Of a stretch of 64,000 bases of DNA, positions 37,209 through 49,690 are shown one piece after another (position 1 is the first letter of the stretch; each line of letters opens with the position of its first letter). The notes beneath the pieces were generated by a model. The model saw nothing but the letters and a program-made list of their open reading frames with translations. It did no database searches and had not been told where the DNA came from. The position numbers were made by a program, and so were the translations under genes. The DNA comes from Diospyros lotus. Its lineage: Eukaryota > Streptophyta > Magnoliopsida > Ericales > Ebenaceae. The stretch spans positions 25,956,493 to 26,020,492 of the forward strand of contig NC_068347.1 in NCBI RefSeq assembly GCF_014633365.1, given 5' to 3'.

Positions 37209-39329
37209 GAGTAAATCACATCAAAACTCACCAAATTTTGATGTCTTTTACAATGTGGTCATTATATTTTAAATTCTTATAAAGTGATCACAAAAGTTTC
37301 AATCAAAATCACACGTTAAGTGTACAAAATTACCAATGAAAATGTGTTATGTGCCACAAAACCCCTTACACGAATCCCATAAACCCATTCTTCTTTCCCT
37401 CCCTCTTTTTTTTTCTCACTCGCATTTGCTACCCTCCCAAGTCGCCGATCGTCGTCGTTGAAGCTGTTGTCATCGACGTTTTTGCTTTGCCAACTGCTGC
37501 TTCGATCAATGCTACTTCATCATAAGGTCGGCCCTGAAAAATTAAAGGCCTAAGCAAAATTTTATATAGGCCCTAACATCTCAGGCCCCTAATATTATTT
37601 AATATTATATATATAATATGAGATGCATGCCAACAAGGTCAGGACTAACCTTGGTGGTGGGGGGAAGGGGGCCCAAGGCAACTGCCTTGGTTGCCTACCC
37701 TTAAGGTCAGCCCTGCTTCACCCACTAGTCACCACTACTTCGTTGTTGTCTCCGATCACCGTTGCTCTACCCGCTACTGTTTACTAATAAAATTTTATGA
37801 ATAACTTGGTTAAATATAAAAATTTTCAAATAATTATTACATAAATAATTTTAAAATAATAATTTCACATGCTAACAAAAAAAATTAATAACAGTGGCAG
37901 AAAAACATCATGTTTGCATGAGCATGTGGCTTTAGAAAAATTATACAACTCTCTCTCTCTCTCTCCCTCTTCTTCTCACAAAATAATTAAAATTTAACTA
38001 TTTGTTAGTAAAATTAACAAATTATCGAAATTTCGATTATTTTATTGGACAAGTAAAGATAAAAAAAAAAGAGAAATAAAATATAAGGATTTTTTTTATA
38101 TTAAAAAGTTTAATAAAAATAAAAAATACAACTAGAACTGTAAAAAATATTATTTCTTAAATATTAAACATATATCCGTAGCAGTGTTGTGATGGCTAAA
38201 CATAACTAGATTGATACAAATAATTTAAAATTGATTTTATGAAATCTACAAAAACAATCCAAAATTTGTAATTTTAAATTTCATTTAATTTTACTCTTTT
38301 TCACAGTTTCAATTTTCCCTTTGGTGATAGTGTAATTAGCTCTTATGTTGCACGGAAACGTGGAAACGAACATTTTTTTAAAAAAATAGACATAAATAGG
38401 GTTCGAAACGGGAATAAGAAACGTTTCAGAAACGAGAAATGACACCTATAAGGTGTTTTCGTGTAACATAGATGAACTCTATGGACAGAAATGGATCTGA
38501 GGCGGTCTTTGGGCCAAGCATAACAAAATTAATCTTTCTTGAATCCGTACGCAAATGCATGTTAGAACCAAATTCCTAAGAGTAGGTCATCTTTCATTCA
38601 AGATTCAATTTGTTATTTAAATAAAAAATTGTAATTGTTTATCCATCAATAACATCCATATAATTATTAGAAAAAATGAAGGGGAACACTTACTCAAAAC
38701 ACGTAAACTTTCTCATATTAGTTCTAAAAAACATGATAATATTATTACATAATTATTTATGTAATAATTATTTAAAAAATAATATTTAACCAAGTTATTC
38801 ATAAAATATTATCAGTGAACGGTGGCGGGTGAAGCAGCAATGACCAAAGTAGTCGAAGGCGGGGGCAAAGCAACGAGTGATCGAAGGTGGAGGCGGCAAC
38901 GAAGCAACAGTGATCTGCTGGTGAAGCAATAGTAATCGAAGTAACGACTGGCAAAACTGAAGCGTTGATGGCAGCGACAAACAATGATAGAGGCGGAGGC
39001 AATGGCATGTGCAACGACGACAATCAATGACTAGAAAATAAGGGTAACAAATATGGGCGAGAGAGAGAGAATGAGGGGAAGGGGAATGTGTTTATGGGGA
39101 TTGAGAGAGGTCATTTTCATTGGCAATTTTGTATACTTAGAATGTGACTTTGACAATTTGTCACATCATCACCATGATAACAACTCCAACTAGCGTATGT
39201 CGAAAAATGTTAAATGTGACCAAATTGTAAAATATATCAAACTTTTATGATTACTTTGTAAGAAATTGAAGTTTAGTGACCACATTGTAAAAGAGACCAA
39301 CATTTTGTAATATTTGATGTGATTTACCC
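37209..39329. mobile_element. Mutator-like fold-back element, second family member
   Basis: Ends GAGTAAATCACATC and GTGATTTACCC match the 5018-6673 element. The flanks CTAAATAAC (37199-37207 and 39330-39338) are a perfect 9-bp duplication. The arms are much longer here: 37780-37860 is still complementary to about 38740-38825 (both contain AATAACTTGGTTAAA in opposite senses), making roughly 600-bp arms. Purine- or pyrimidine-rich segments near 37440-37760 and 38815-39030 are the two halves of the same arm, not genes. Smaller repeats sit inside, including a MITE at 38344-38470 and a segment at 37524-37715 bounded by two AAGGTCRGCCCTG words. Confidence 0.83.
38344..38470. mobile_element. Short terminal-inverted-repeat element (MITE), copy 2
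   Basis: 127 bp from TATGTTGCAC to GTGTAACATA, matching copy 1 at 4641-4767 across its length, including GAAACGAACAT and CCTATAAGGTGTTT. The flanking duplication is too degraded to call with certainty. It is nested inside the Mutator-type fold-back element. Confidence 0.72.
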
Positions 39330-40320
39330 CTAAATAACATCCTTCAAACTTTTGAACATATCTAAAATTATATATTTTTCTTTAAGTTTTATTTGGGCAT
39401 ACAAAGGGATCCTCGTGAACATGTGAACTCTACCAAAATTCCCTTTTTTTGTTTTAAGCCTTACTCAATGCTCAAAGTGATTGTTGAGAAATGTAAGAGT
39501 GTGCACCAAAAATAGGATGAATTGAGTGTTTCAAAATACTTGGATTTAATGAAAAATGTATACACAAACTATTTTAAACTTCTTTTATAGTTTTGAAAAT
39601 AATGTTATAAGTATAAAATGAAAGTGCTTGCAATATAAAAAATATAATGCAATAGCTGAAATAAAACTTGTTAAAATGAAAATCAGAATAAATAATGCAG
39701 TACACTGGATTTATAGTAGTTTTATACAAGTTGGCCTACTCTATTATATTGGCTCCTTATCAAGGATTTTCTAATAATTCACTAACCATCAAGCTTTTAC
39801 AAGTTAAGCTATAACTTCAACTTTTATGGGATTAGTTCAAACTATTACATAACTTTTGTAAACTATGTTAGAATCTCAATTTTTATAAAGTAAACTAGAA
39901 TCTCAAATTTTACGGGATCAACTGGAACCGTTTGATAGCTTTTACAGGCTTAGCTACAACCTTTACAATAATTCTCAAAATATATAAAGTAAAACTTACA
40001 AAGTAGATAACCATCGAGGATGTGAATGAAAGCTCACGAGAGAATTTAAATTTACAAACAAAGAGAATTAAAGGATGAAAAATGAAAACTCTATTTTCTC
40101 CCAAGGTATGAAGCACTCGAAGGCTTTGAGATAGTTTAACAAATTGACTTTCAGTTCAACTCATTCTCTCTCTTTTTTTTTTCATATTCTTCTCATTCTC
40201 TTATAGAAAAAAAAATTTCAAATCAGCTTTGTAACGACTATATTTTTGCAACTATTTGATTATTTGAAATGAAAAATTGTGCACTTTTGCTATTGTTTAT
40301 AATGATTATATTTTTTAAAT
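39330..40320. other. AT-rich intergenic DNA, no gene recognised
   Basis: No recognisable coding or structured feature. Repetition of short phrases such as AACTTTTGTAAACTA and CTTTTACAGG near 39780-39980 suggests decayed repeat DNA. Confidence 0.35.
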
Positions 40321-41491
40321 GGTTTAATACATATAGGAACCCCCCAATAATTAAAAAATATGACATTTAGAGCCTAAAGTGTAAAATGTCAAGATTTAGT
40401 AATATCAACTATTAAAAATTATTATTTTAAATTCTTACTATAACTGAAAATAAACGAAGTCATTATCCATGTTATATAGGATGTCTATAACTGAAAATAA
40501 ACGAAATCATTATCCATGTTATATAGGATGTCATGTCATATAAAAGAAGTCAAGTTAACGAGACATTTCAGACGATACTTTATACATAAATGACTTCCTT
40601 TGACAATTAAAAATTTTGAAATTTGATCCCTAATATGAAAAAAAAGACCAAATTTAATTTTAAAAAACTTAAATTTCATAAAAAAAAACCTAAGAATTTT
40701 ATAAAAAAACATAAAAAATTTAAAAAAGAGATAAATTTCATAAAAAGACTAAAAATTTCATAAAAAATACCTAAAATAATTAAAAAGACATAAAAATTTC
40801 ATAAAAACCTAAAAATATTCAAAAAAATACTTAAATTTCATAAAAAGACATAAACATATTAAAAAGACGTAAATTTCATTAAAAATCTAAAAAATAATTA
40901 AAAAGACATTAAAACATATAAAATTTAATTTAGCTCTTTTTTATTATTTTTAGGTATTTTTATGAAAATTTTTGGTCTTTTATGAAATTTGGGTCTTTTT
41001 TAATATTTTTTGGTCTTATTATTAAGTTTAGGTCTTTTTTATTTTTAAGTATTTTTTATGAAATTTTTAGGTCTTCTTGTGAATTTTAGGTTTTTTTATG
41101 AAATGTTTAGGTCTTTTATGAAATTTAAGTATTTTTTAAATATTTTTAGATTTTTTAATTAAAATTTTAGATTTGTTTATTAAATTTTGGTTTTTTTAGT
41201 CAAATTTAGTCTTTTTCATATCAGAGATCAAATATCAAATTTTATAATTATTAAGGGATCAAATGTCATATTTATGTATTAAGCCTAATATCTCACTAAT
41301 ATCGTTTTTTTTTTTTTTTTGTAACATGGCATCTTACATGGTGTAAATAATCTCTTTGTTCACTCTTAGTTACGGAAAAATTTAAAATAATTTTTTTTTA
41401 ATAGTTGAGATATTGAATTTTAATATTTTGCACTTTAAGGACCAAATACCATATTTTTTAATTGTTGAAGGGCTGCCGTATGTATTAAGCC
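40321..41491. mobile_element. Hairpin-like element with Mutator-type 9-bp duplication
   Basis: The left end GGTTTAATACATATAGG and the complement of the right end (GGCTTAATACATACGG) match, and similarity of the arms continues inward for several hundred bases, so nearly the whole 1,171 bp folds on itself. Flanks TTTTTAAAT (40312-40320) and TTTTGAAAT (41492-41500) are a 9-bp duplication with one mismatch. The centre consists of repeated AAAAAGACATAAAAATTTCAT-like words on the left and their complements on the right. A 45-bp segment with AAATAAACGAARTCATTATCC is duplicated in tandem near 40445-40535. No coding. Confidence 0.75.
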
Positions 41492-41499
41492 TTTTGAAA

Positions 41500-42570
41500 T
41501 TCAGTACAACATTAGTCGAGCAAAATTTATGTTACTCGAGTAAGATGCACAATTAGTCAAGTATTCCTAAGAGTTAGTTGATTAAACTTAAAAATTACTC
41601 GACAACTAAATAAGATACTCGATTAAACTCATTAGTTGTATTAGTAATTACTCGACTAATATATTTGTTTATCGACTAAAGGGTGATGATACTTGATTAA
41701 GAGCATATCTTAATCGATTAACATTTTTAACGCTTGATAGTTTAAAATGCTACTCAATTAAAGAGGTTTTGATACTCGACTAAAAAGTATCATTATTAGA
41801 TTAAAACTTTTTGTTAGTCGATTAATAATTTGAATACAAAGACTCACTATTTATCCAATGATTTTTACTCAACTAAATCACTTAGTTATTCGAGTAAGAA
41901 CAAAGTTACTTGATTAAACAATTTGATACTCGATTAAGAAGTATCATTACTCGACAAAAAGTTTCTCTTACTCGATTAATAATTCGAGTATAAAAACTTG
42001 ACATTCTACTATTGAATTATTACTCGATTAATAAAATTTATTACTCAACTAATTATATGAAATATTCGATTAACGTGTTCTTTTTAGTCGATTAATGATA
42101 CAAGTCCATATATTTGTCATTTTGCTTTAAATTTATTACTCAATTACAATATATGGTTACTCAATTAATATAACACTTAGTCAATTAACTATTTGATTAT
42201 TGAAATAACTCCATCACATACTCAAATAATACCATTGCATAATCGATTAATACATACATGCTTTGATCTTTACTCGATTACAATGATAACTTAGTTGAGT
42301 GCAACACTTGTTACTCAAGTAAAACATTTCCTTACTCACTTAAAACAATAGTTACCCGATTACACAGATATACTGGTTAAGTAATCTTCAATCCATGGCA
42401 TATCTTACTCGATTAATAATATTTAATACTCGAGTAATATTTGAAAGTTAGTTACAATTAACATTCTCAAACATAATTACTCGATTATAATTTAACTTTA
42501 CTCGAGTAAAATATGTGTTAATCGATTGATGATAGTCTTTACTTAATTAACAATCTACCTTAGTTTTAAG
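41500..42570. repeat. Block rich in degenerate ACTCGATTAA motifs
   Basis: Over about 1 kb, words of the type (T)ACTCGATTAA, ACTCGAGTAA, ACTCGACTAA, and their complements (TTAATCGAGT, TTAGTCGA) recur every 15-40 bp without a fixed period. The intervening DNA is AT-rich and unrelated between motifs. I recognise no transposon or coding sequence. The block is followed by unassigned AT-rich DNA up to the hAT-like element. Confidence 0.6.
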
Positions 42571-42829
42571 CATATGTTTATCTATTTTGAAACTCTTGTT
42601 TTAGATTCTTTCAAACACTTAAATGATTTGCTTATCAAGTAGTAACATTCAACATTTGAAACATATTTCCACTTGAGTGTTCATCCTTAAAGTATAGAGT
42701 CATTCACTAAGGGCTTGATGTTTGTCACCTAAACATCAAGTGTGCATTTGAAATAGATTTCTTTTAAACCTCGAGTAATGTTTTACTTTAAGCTCACTCT
42801 ATGTGTAACTTGATTGACTCACACTTGAA

Positions 42830-43669
42830 CAAGGTTGTTAAAATCGGGATTTTAAGTGGGATCGAAAAAGTGTCCATAAAATCGGATCGTAAAATCGTAA
42901 GATTTTAGAGATAATTAAAAATACCCTTCAATTTTTATAAATATATGTTTATAATAACATAATTTTGTAGAAAATGAATTAATATCTTTTAATAACCTGA
43001 TTATTCCTTATTATAGTTCAAAAGATTATATTTCCAAAATATAGCTCAAAAACTAGCAGGTTGGTATAGGCAATTTAGAGCCAAAATATAGGTAATTTAG
43101 AGGTAAAATATAGCTTAAAATTCTTTAGAGAATTCTTTCAACGTCTTCCATTAGATTTATGTTGCATTTTTTTCTTGATTTAACATTGATTAAATCAAGT
43201 AAAATCCCAATTTGGGGTTTGGTGGTCCATTAATTAATTACTTGTTTGTCTTGATTTACTTATACAATCAATGTTAAATCAAGTAAAAATTATAATCTAA
43301 ATCAAGTAAATTGAAACTTATGCAATTAATGTTAGATGCTATGTGACATTAAAACTTATACAATAAATGTTAAATCAAGTTCCAATTTAGAGGCAAAATA
43401 TAACAATTTATTACATAAGTTTCAATGTCAGATGCTATGTGACATTGAGACGTTGGAAGCATCCTCTAAATTGCAACTTAAATCAATGAAGGTCTTTGAA
43501 TCGTAAAATCATTTAGGGATTTCTGAAGCGTAAAATCGTAAAATCGTATATGTAAAATCGAGATTTTATAGGATTTTATCCCAAATTGGATTTTACATGG
43601 GATTTGAATCGTTTAGGGGTCTTCGAATCGTAAAATCGTACGCATAAAATCGGGATTTTAACAACAATG
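42830..43669. mobile_element. Non-autonomous hAT-like element, copy 2
   Basis: An 840-bp unit begins CAAGGTTGTTAAAATCGGG and ends in the complement of CATTGTTGTTAAAATCCCG. It is flanked by a perfect 8-bp duplication CACTTGAA (42822-42829 and 43670-43677). It is collinear with copy 1 at 30536-31259 and has extra internal sequence, partly duplications of AATCAAGT-containing segments near 43270-43400. The perfect duplication suggests this copy is younger than, or better preserved than, copy 1. Confidence 0.87.
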
Positions 43670-46604
43670 CACTTGAATACTTAGAATATCATTATAAGCT
43701 ATTAAAGTACACTAAAAGGCAGTAAGTCATTTGATTTCATTTGTGTGCTATGGACACTTTAGATTTAACCTTGAAACCCTAGAGTAACATATTAAAGATA
43801 ATCTTGTTGAGGTTCATTAAAGTTTTTCATTAAATACTCATCATCAAAACATTCAAAATCAAACTCAGTAGAGATCTTCTCAGATGTTTGAACTTTTTTA
43901 GAAACTCCTTTCCTATTGAAAATTTTATTTGGTCATTTAAAAAGTTTTTCCTCAAATGTTCGAACTTAAGAATCTTGTACTCATTCATATATCTTCTTCC
44001 ACTTTCAAAGCTCGAGCAATATTTTATTTAGGTATCATAAAGTCTTTTAGTAAAGGTGACAATTTTACTCAACTTAATGTGTATTTGATAAACTTAATTC
44101 ATTTAGCATATGTATGATTGTAAAATATTTTGTCTAATGTGACGACATGGACAAAAGGGAACACCTTACATATTTATATCGGTGGGAGACAAGTAAAGGC
44201 TTGTAATCTTACTTTTTTTACGGATATGGGACAAATAAAGGCATTTAATCATATTTTTCTTGCATTTACTAACCAATATGTGTGTATGGTATAATATTAG
44301 TGCATTATGCATGCGAAGACCATACATAAACAATTTACCTATTATAAGTCTAGTAGTTAACTATTGGTTATGGCCATATCTATTGTTATTGAGCAATTAG
44401 TTGTAACACCTCGCTTTTTTTTATAGTGTTATTATGATAAAACAAAGTTATTTTTTTATATATAAAATCTTCTTATTTTTATCAAACATCTCATGACATG
44501 TGATTTAAGATCCAACCTTACATTGAAAATTAAACATACCCATTCAAAATATGTCACCTTACACATCATGTCATGTACTTTAGCAATAATTATTATAACA
44601 TAATACAAATAACTTAAGACGTTTGATCTATGAAATGAGTAGCCACTAATTGTTCTCCTATTTTTTAATCTTTTATTTTCTTTTGGGAGTACTTGACCTA
44701 TTAGACATGTCAAATAGCCATTAAGTGATCAAAGTATTTAGTGACACCCTTAAATCATTTTCCATGCACATGCGTACTTATGATCTAACTATCCAGACTT
44801 TATCACAAAGGAATTGCAAAAACACTTATTTATTTATCAATTAAACCAAACACCATGGGTTGGGGTAATTAACACCATTTACTTATTGGTAATGAATTAT
44901 AACATTTTCTTTTAAGTCATCAGATCATTAAGAAATGACATGGTTATGTATGTATATTCAATAACATTAAATTGAGATTTAATACAATTACTTCTAAATT
45001 TTAAACACAACAATTTGGTCTAATATGCAATTTCATAAAGTTAAATATGCATAAATGTCAAGTACGTGGTCACATATGCAATAAATAGTAACTTGTGGGG
45101 TTTCGATGAATTTTGGCCTAAATATGAGGGCGTAAGTAAAAAAATTCAAATTTGTCTAAATAAAACTATAATAAAATATAATTTTCTAGGGTGAAAATGT
45201 CCCTTTTTAAAGTTCTCCTTAGTTTCTAAGAATTGCACGCGTACATTTTTCTTCTGACAATTTTTTTCATCGTTAACGATGCTCCAACCATTTTCAAACC
45301 AATCTTTTTGCCACTGCCAACCACCAAAATGACTCCCTATTGTTCGCCAACCACCATGCCATTGTCCATTCACTGTAAAACTATGGAAAGCTTGCTCTTT
45401 AGCCAATTTTTTAACGATTCAGTATGTGGATTGGTTTTTTCAGCAAACTTGAATTTCTTACTCTCTTATTACTTGTTCTTGCTTTACAAAGATTTTCACC
45501 CTCTTTTATCACTTTCTCACTACTTGGTGCATCAAAACGAAGATTAAACTCATTGTTTATCTGCTTACCCTTTTATCCAATTATTGGTCACATTTGAAAT
45601 TTTCATGAGTCTGACCATCACCACCACTAATGTCATTATGTCACGTTGTCAACTTCACCAATCATCCCCTACTATCTAATTGGTTGATTCATAGTGATTT
45701 CAAATTATTTTTGTAGGGAATATGGAATATGTATAAACCATTATTTTTTTCTCATTTTTTTTGCTAAATCTTGTAAGATTTCTTCCAATTTCCTTCTATA
45801 TTTGGTTGCAAGATGAATTTGAGCTGGATTTGCATCAAATTTGGATCAAGTCCAAGCAATATTTAACTGTTTCATGGCTTTAATCATTGGTTGTTTGGTG
45901 TTATTTTTGTTTATTTAACCGCACTATTTCTTCAAATTTTAGCCTTAAATTTCTTGTTTGTTTGTGATTGGCATTTTGTATCGAAATCAATGAGTTACTT
46001 TCTTTAGTGTCGTATTTGAGGCCCATTTGCTGGTTTGTTTTGATTGATGACTAATCATTGCGAAATCGAGTTGAAAGTAGGCATCAAAAACTAATTTAAT
46101 ACTTTCACATAATTTTTTTCATCTTGTTTGATGTTTGATATCTTAGAGTCAGTTAATTGAACTTGGGAGTCGAAAACCTCATTGAACTCTAGTAACCTCT
46201 ACTTTAAAAATCTTTTATTAGTTTGTTCATTTCAACTATATTTGTATTTTATCCAACCTCAAAAATAGATCGGTAGTTTGGTTGTTTTGAGTTAATTCCA
46301 ATTTTGAATGTAAATATCTCTCGATTCACTCAACATATTTCAATGAAATGAAGTCCGACAAACTTGCTTCAAACTCGTGCACAAGACCAATAATAGGTTC
46401 TAGCCAATTTGACTCAATTTGCTCGAATTTTGGGTCCAAAATGAACTCTTTGACTTAAGAGAATTACCCTTAGGTCTTACTTATTTATCTATTTACTTTT
46501 GGCTCCATAATTTCTTCTTGAGTTTTTGATAATTTGTCCAAATACTGTTAGATCTCTGTTATTGGATTTAATTTTTGATTCATTTAAAATTAATATTTAG
46601 TATC
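43670..46604. other. AT-rich intergenic DNA, no gene recognised
   Basis: About 2.9 kb without a recognisable gene. A TGTAACACCTCGC word near 44402 resembles the start of a gypsy LTR, but no matching end or partner was found. ORFs at 44456-44713, 45146-45406 and 45233-45547 have no family features. Confidence 0.35.
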
Positions 46605-47599
46605 TGATGAGGGAATATTTACAGGGGGGCAATTTTACTGTACTACCCCTGGGAGGTTACCATTAACTCGGAGCCATGTGTGCCAGTAAAGACCAATATG
46701 CGATCGCCACGTGTCAAGACTTAGGAGCTCCACTTATCTTTATAATCTTTATTATGATTTTGAACTGGAAAGAGATAAAGAAGAAGACTAAGTCAACCAA
46801 TGATATCTTTAAATATCCCAAGAATTATCTCTATTAGGGAAGATTATCTTTTTTCCCCATGGAAAGAGGATCAACCTCTCCTTTTGAAATATATCTTATC
46901 TCCTAAGGGAAAGGCCACGGGACATCTATAAATAGAGGGCAACCTCTACAGGTATGGGATCTGACTCCTAAGGGACTCATATATTATTTTTCCATTACTA
47001 TTATACTCCTCTAAAACCCTATGAACTGACTTGAGCGTCGGAGGGATCACGGGGAGCAAGTCCCCACCCTTTTTGCAGGTACTTGGTTCGAGACAGAATA
47101 AGGTGATCGGCTCCGCATCATCAATTGGCGCCCACCGTGGGGCCATCGTCTTTTCTTTCTGTCTGCCAAGCACAATCTCAAGTCGCATGAAGCCAAATCA
47201 AATCAATTGAGAAAGAAGGCATTACACGTATGTGATAATAAAATTAATGGTATGTTCCTTCAATTAATATTTTTGCATCTGTTGTCGCCGTTTCGTTTTT
47301 CAATTATTGTTTTATTCAAAAATAAAAAATAAAAAATTGAAAAAGGGCGAGAGGAATTTTATATATATTTGAAGAGCCTTTCATAGAAGTTGGGGGCAGA
47401 AAGCATTCTTATGTGTATATATTATGTTATAAAGATAAGCTTGCTAAAAATCAAGCCCAGAAGTAAGAGTTATTTCATTCATATATATATATATATATAT
47501 ATATGCATATGGAAGCTTCCTGGGGATGCTGGGTTTTAAGAAAAAGCTATTAAGCATGTACATATGCATATTATATTATAAGGCATATGAAAGCTTTTT

Positions 47600-48203
47600 C
47601 AGAAGCTGAGCCGCGTTCGGCGTCGACGGCGCAGCAGGCTATGATCTGCTGGGGCCAAAACGCCATAGGATCTCCGTCTCCCTCGTCCCCGAGCCCATAA
47701 GTGTATTCTTCCTACATCCCTTCCGTGGCTGCTCTATCAGGCGGCGACGGGTTTATGTGCGGTATTTTGTCGAACACCTCGCAGGCGTACTGCTGGAATT
47801 TGAATGATTTGAGTACTGATGTCATTCCCCCCACCTTCCAAACAATTGCATATTCACATATCACTGCCGGTAAATATCATTAGGGGCTCGTATTATTTTG
47901 ATAATGATTTTGGGTACTGTTGATTGCTGGGACAGTGTAAAACAAACATATAATAGTTTGAGTTCAAAACAGATTGCCCTGTTTTATGATCCCAATGTTA
48001 GTACGCTTGTTTTCAAAAAAGTTGTTTCCAACGAAGGATTCAGTTGTGGCAGTGTTAGAGAAAGTGGAATGGTTTGTTGGGGACCAAAGTCTGCCAACTT
48101 GGGAGTTTCGGCCGCATTAGAGAACTTTGAAGCCTTAGCTTCGGGAATAACTACTATCTATTGGAGAATTGCTAGATATATAGGTAGAGGCAAAAGGTTT
48201 TAA
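47600..48203 (+). pseudogene. Captured fragment of a CRINKLY4-related receptor kinase ectodomain
   Basis: Inside the LTR element, frames read STAQQAMICWGQNAIGSP, then after a stop SYIPSVAALSGGDGFMCG with QAYCW, then after a frameshift GTVDCWDSVKQT and SCGSVRESGMVCWGP. The recurrent G-G-D/E-x-F-x-C-G and C-W units are those of the RCC1-like repeats in the extracellular part of CRINKLY4-related (CCR/ACR4-type) receptor-like kinases. No transmembrane or kinase segment is present. Stops at about 47697 and 47881 and a frameshift make it a pseudogene. Family assignment rests on motif pattern, so a different RCC1-like protein remains possible. Confidence 0.65.
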
Positions 48204-48264
48204 TTTGAATTGCTTGATATAAATGCTCCAATGACTTGAATTTTAATTAGTTATGTTAAAATCC

Positions 48265-48885
48265 AGAACACTTGCGGATGTAGACGTTATGTCGAACCGC
48301 AAAAATAAAATACTCTCTTTAATTGCGGACGTAGGCATTACGCCGAACCGCGAAAACAAAATATTTGTTATTCTTTAATTGCGGACGTAGGCGTTACGCC
48401 GAACCGCGAAAACAAAATATTTGTTATTCTTTAATTGCGGACGTAGGCGTTACGCCGAACCGCAAAAACAAAATATTTGTTATTCTTTAATTGCGGACGT
48501 AGGCGTTACGCCGAACCGCGAAAACAAAATATTTGTTATTCTTTAATTGCGGACGTAGACGTTACGCCAAACCGCGAAAACAAAACATTTGTTATTCTTT
48601 AATTGCGGATGTAGACGTTACGCCGAACCGCGAAAACAAAACATTTGTTATTCTTTAATTGCGAATGTAGGCGTTACGCCAAACCGCGAAAACAAAATAT
48701 TTGTTATTCTTTAATTGCGGATGTAGGCGTTACGTCGAACCGCGAAAACAAAATATTTGTTATTCTTTAATTGCGGATGTAGACGTTACGTCGAACCGCG
48801 AAGACAAAATATTATCATTCTTTAATTGCGGATGTAGGCATTTCGCCGAACCGCAAAAATAAAATATCCAATATTCTTTAAAATC
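48265..48885 (+). repeat. Tandem array of about eleven 56-bp units
   Basis: Units start AATTGCGGACGTAGG and continue CGTTACGCCGAACCGC; starts 48377 and 48433 show a 56-bp period. Each unit holds nested inverted repeats: GGCG-TTA-CGCC inside GCGG...CCGC, so each could form a small hairpin. The central units are nearly identical and the edge units more diverged. The array lies within the LTR element between the captured fragment and the 3' LTR. Confidence 0.92.
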
Positions 48886-48961
48886 TCGGTCATCAACTAT
48901 AATCCAAGCTATCATGTGCATATGAAGACCGAAGGTTCGAAAGGCCTCGACAACGAAAGTC

Positions 48962-49215
48962 AAAGGATCAGATATGATCATCGGGGGGCCTCGAACCCCC
49001 GAACACTCAAAAACAAAGGATCAGATATGATCCTCGGGGGGCCCCGAACCCCCGAACACTCAAAAACAAAGGATCAGATATGATCCTCGGGGGGCCTCGA
49101 ACCCCCGAACACTCAAAAACAAAGGATCAGATATGATCCTCGGGGGGCCTCGAACCCCCGAACACTCAATATGAAAGGATCAAATGTGATCCTCGCAGGG
49201 CCTCGAACCCCTAAC
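48962..49215 (+). repeat. Tandem array of five 53-bp units
   Basis: Units start AAAGGATCAGATATGATCC at 48962, 49015, 49068, 49121 and 49174 and continue CTCGGGGGGCCTCGAACCCC. Both GGATCAGATATGATCC-type and GGGGGCCTCGAACCCCC segments are self-complementary. The last unit is diverged. Second of four arrays in the LTR element. Confidence 0.9.
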
Positions 49216-49234
49216 CAGAAAACATGAACGACTC

Positions 49235-49556
49235 AAAGGGGACCACCCCTACTAATTAAGGCACCAGTTCGGAGGCTACGAACCTCTGCCAAATGAAGAC
49301 CAAAGGGGACCACCCCTACTAATTAAGGCACCAGTTCGGGGGCTACGAACCTCCGCCAAATGAAGACCAAAGGGGACCACCCCTACTAATTCAGGCACCA
49401 GTTCGGGGGCTACGAACCTCCGCCAAATGAAGACCAAAGGGGACCACCCCTACTAATTAAGGCACCAGTTCGGAGGCTACGAACCTCCGCCAAATGAAAA
49501 CCAAAAGGCATCAGTTCGGAGGCTACGAACCTCCGCCAAATGAAGACCAAAGGCAA
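49235..49556 (+). repeat. Tandem array of nearly five 67-bp units
   Basis: Units start AAAGGGGACCACCCCTACT at 49235, 49302, 49369 and 49436, with a partial fifth to about 49556. Each contains GGGGACCACCCC and TTCGGAGGCTACGAACCTCCG, both with inverted symmetry. Confidence 0.9.
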
Positions 49557-49690
49557 GCGGCCTCGGCCCCCATAGCCTCAGCCAACGGCCTCCGAAGACG
49601 AGGCACACAGCCTCGGCCACCATAGCCTCGGCTAGTGGCCCCCGAAGACAAGGCACACAGCCTCGGCCAGCGGCCTCGAAGATAAGGAAA
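49556..49690 (+). repeat. Short GC-rich array of two to three units
   Basis: CCTCGGCC...ATAGCCTCGGC and GAAGACAAGGCACACAG words recur about every 50 bp, the last unit truncated. Fourth array of the LTR element, followed by about 215 bp of single-copy DNA and the 3' LTR. Confidence 0.75.

Noticed and set aside
37524..37715. Separate transposon bounded by AAGGTCRGCCCTG words
   Set aside because: The two words are direct rather than inverted and no clear target duplication was found, so limits cannot be supported.
47701..48203. Functional small receptor-like gene
   Set aside because: Stops, a frameshift, no signal peptide with membrane segment and no kinase; it is a captured fragment.
48265..49690. 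CRISPR-like arrays
   Set aside because: Repeats are contiguous tandem units without unique spacers, in a plant retrotransposon.
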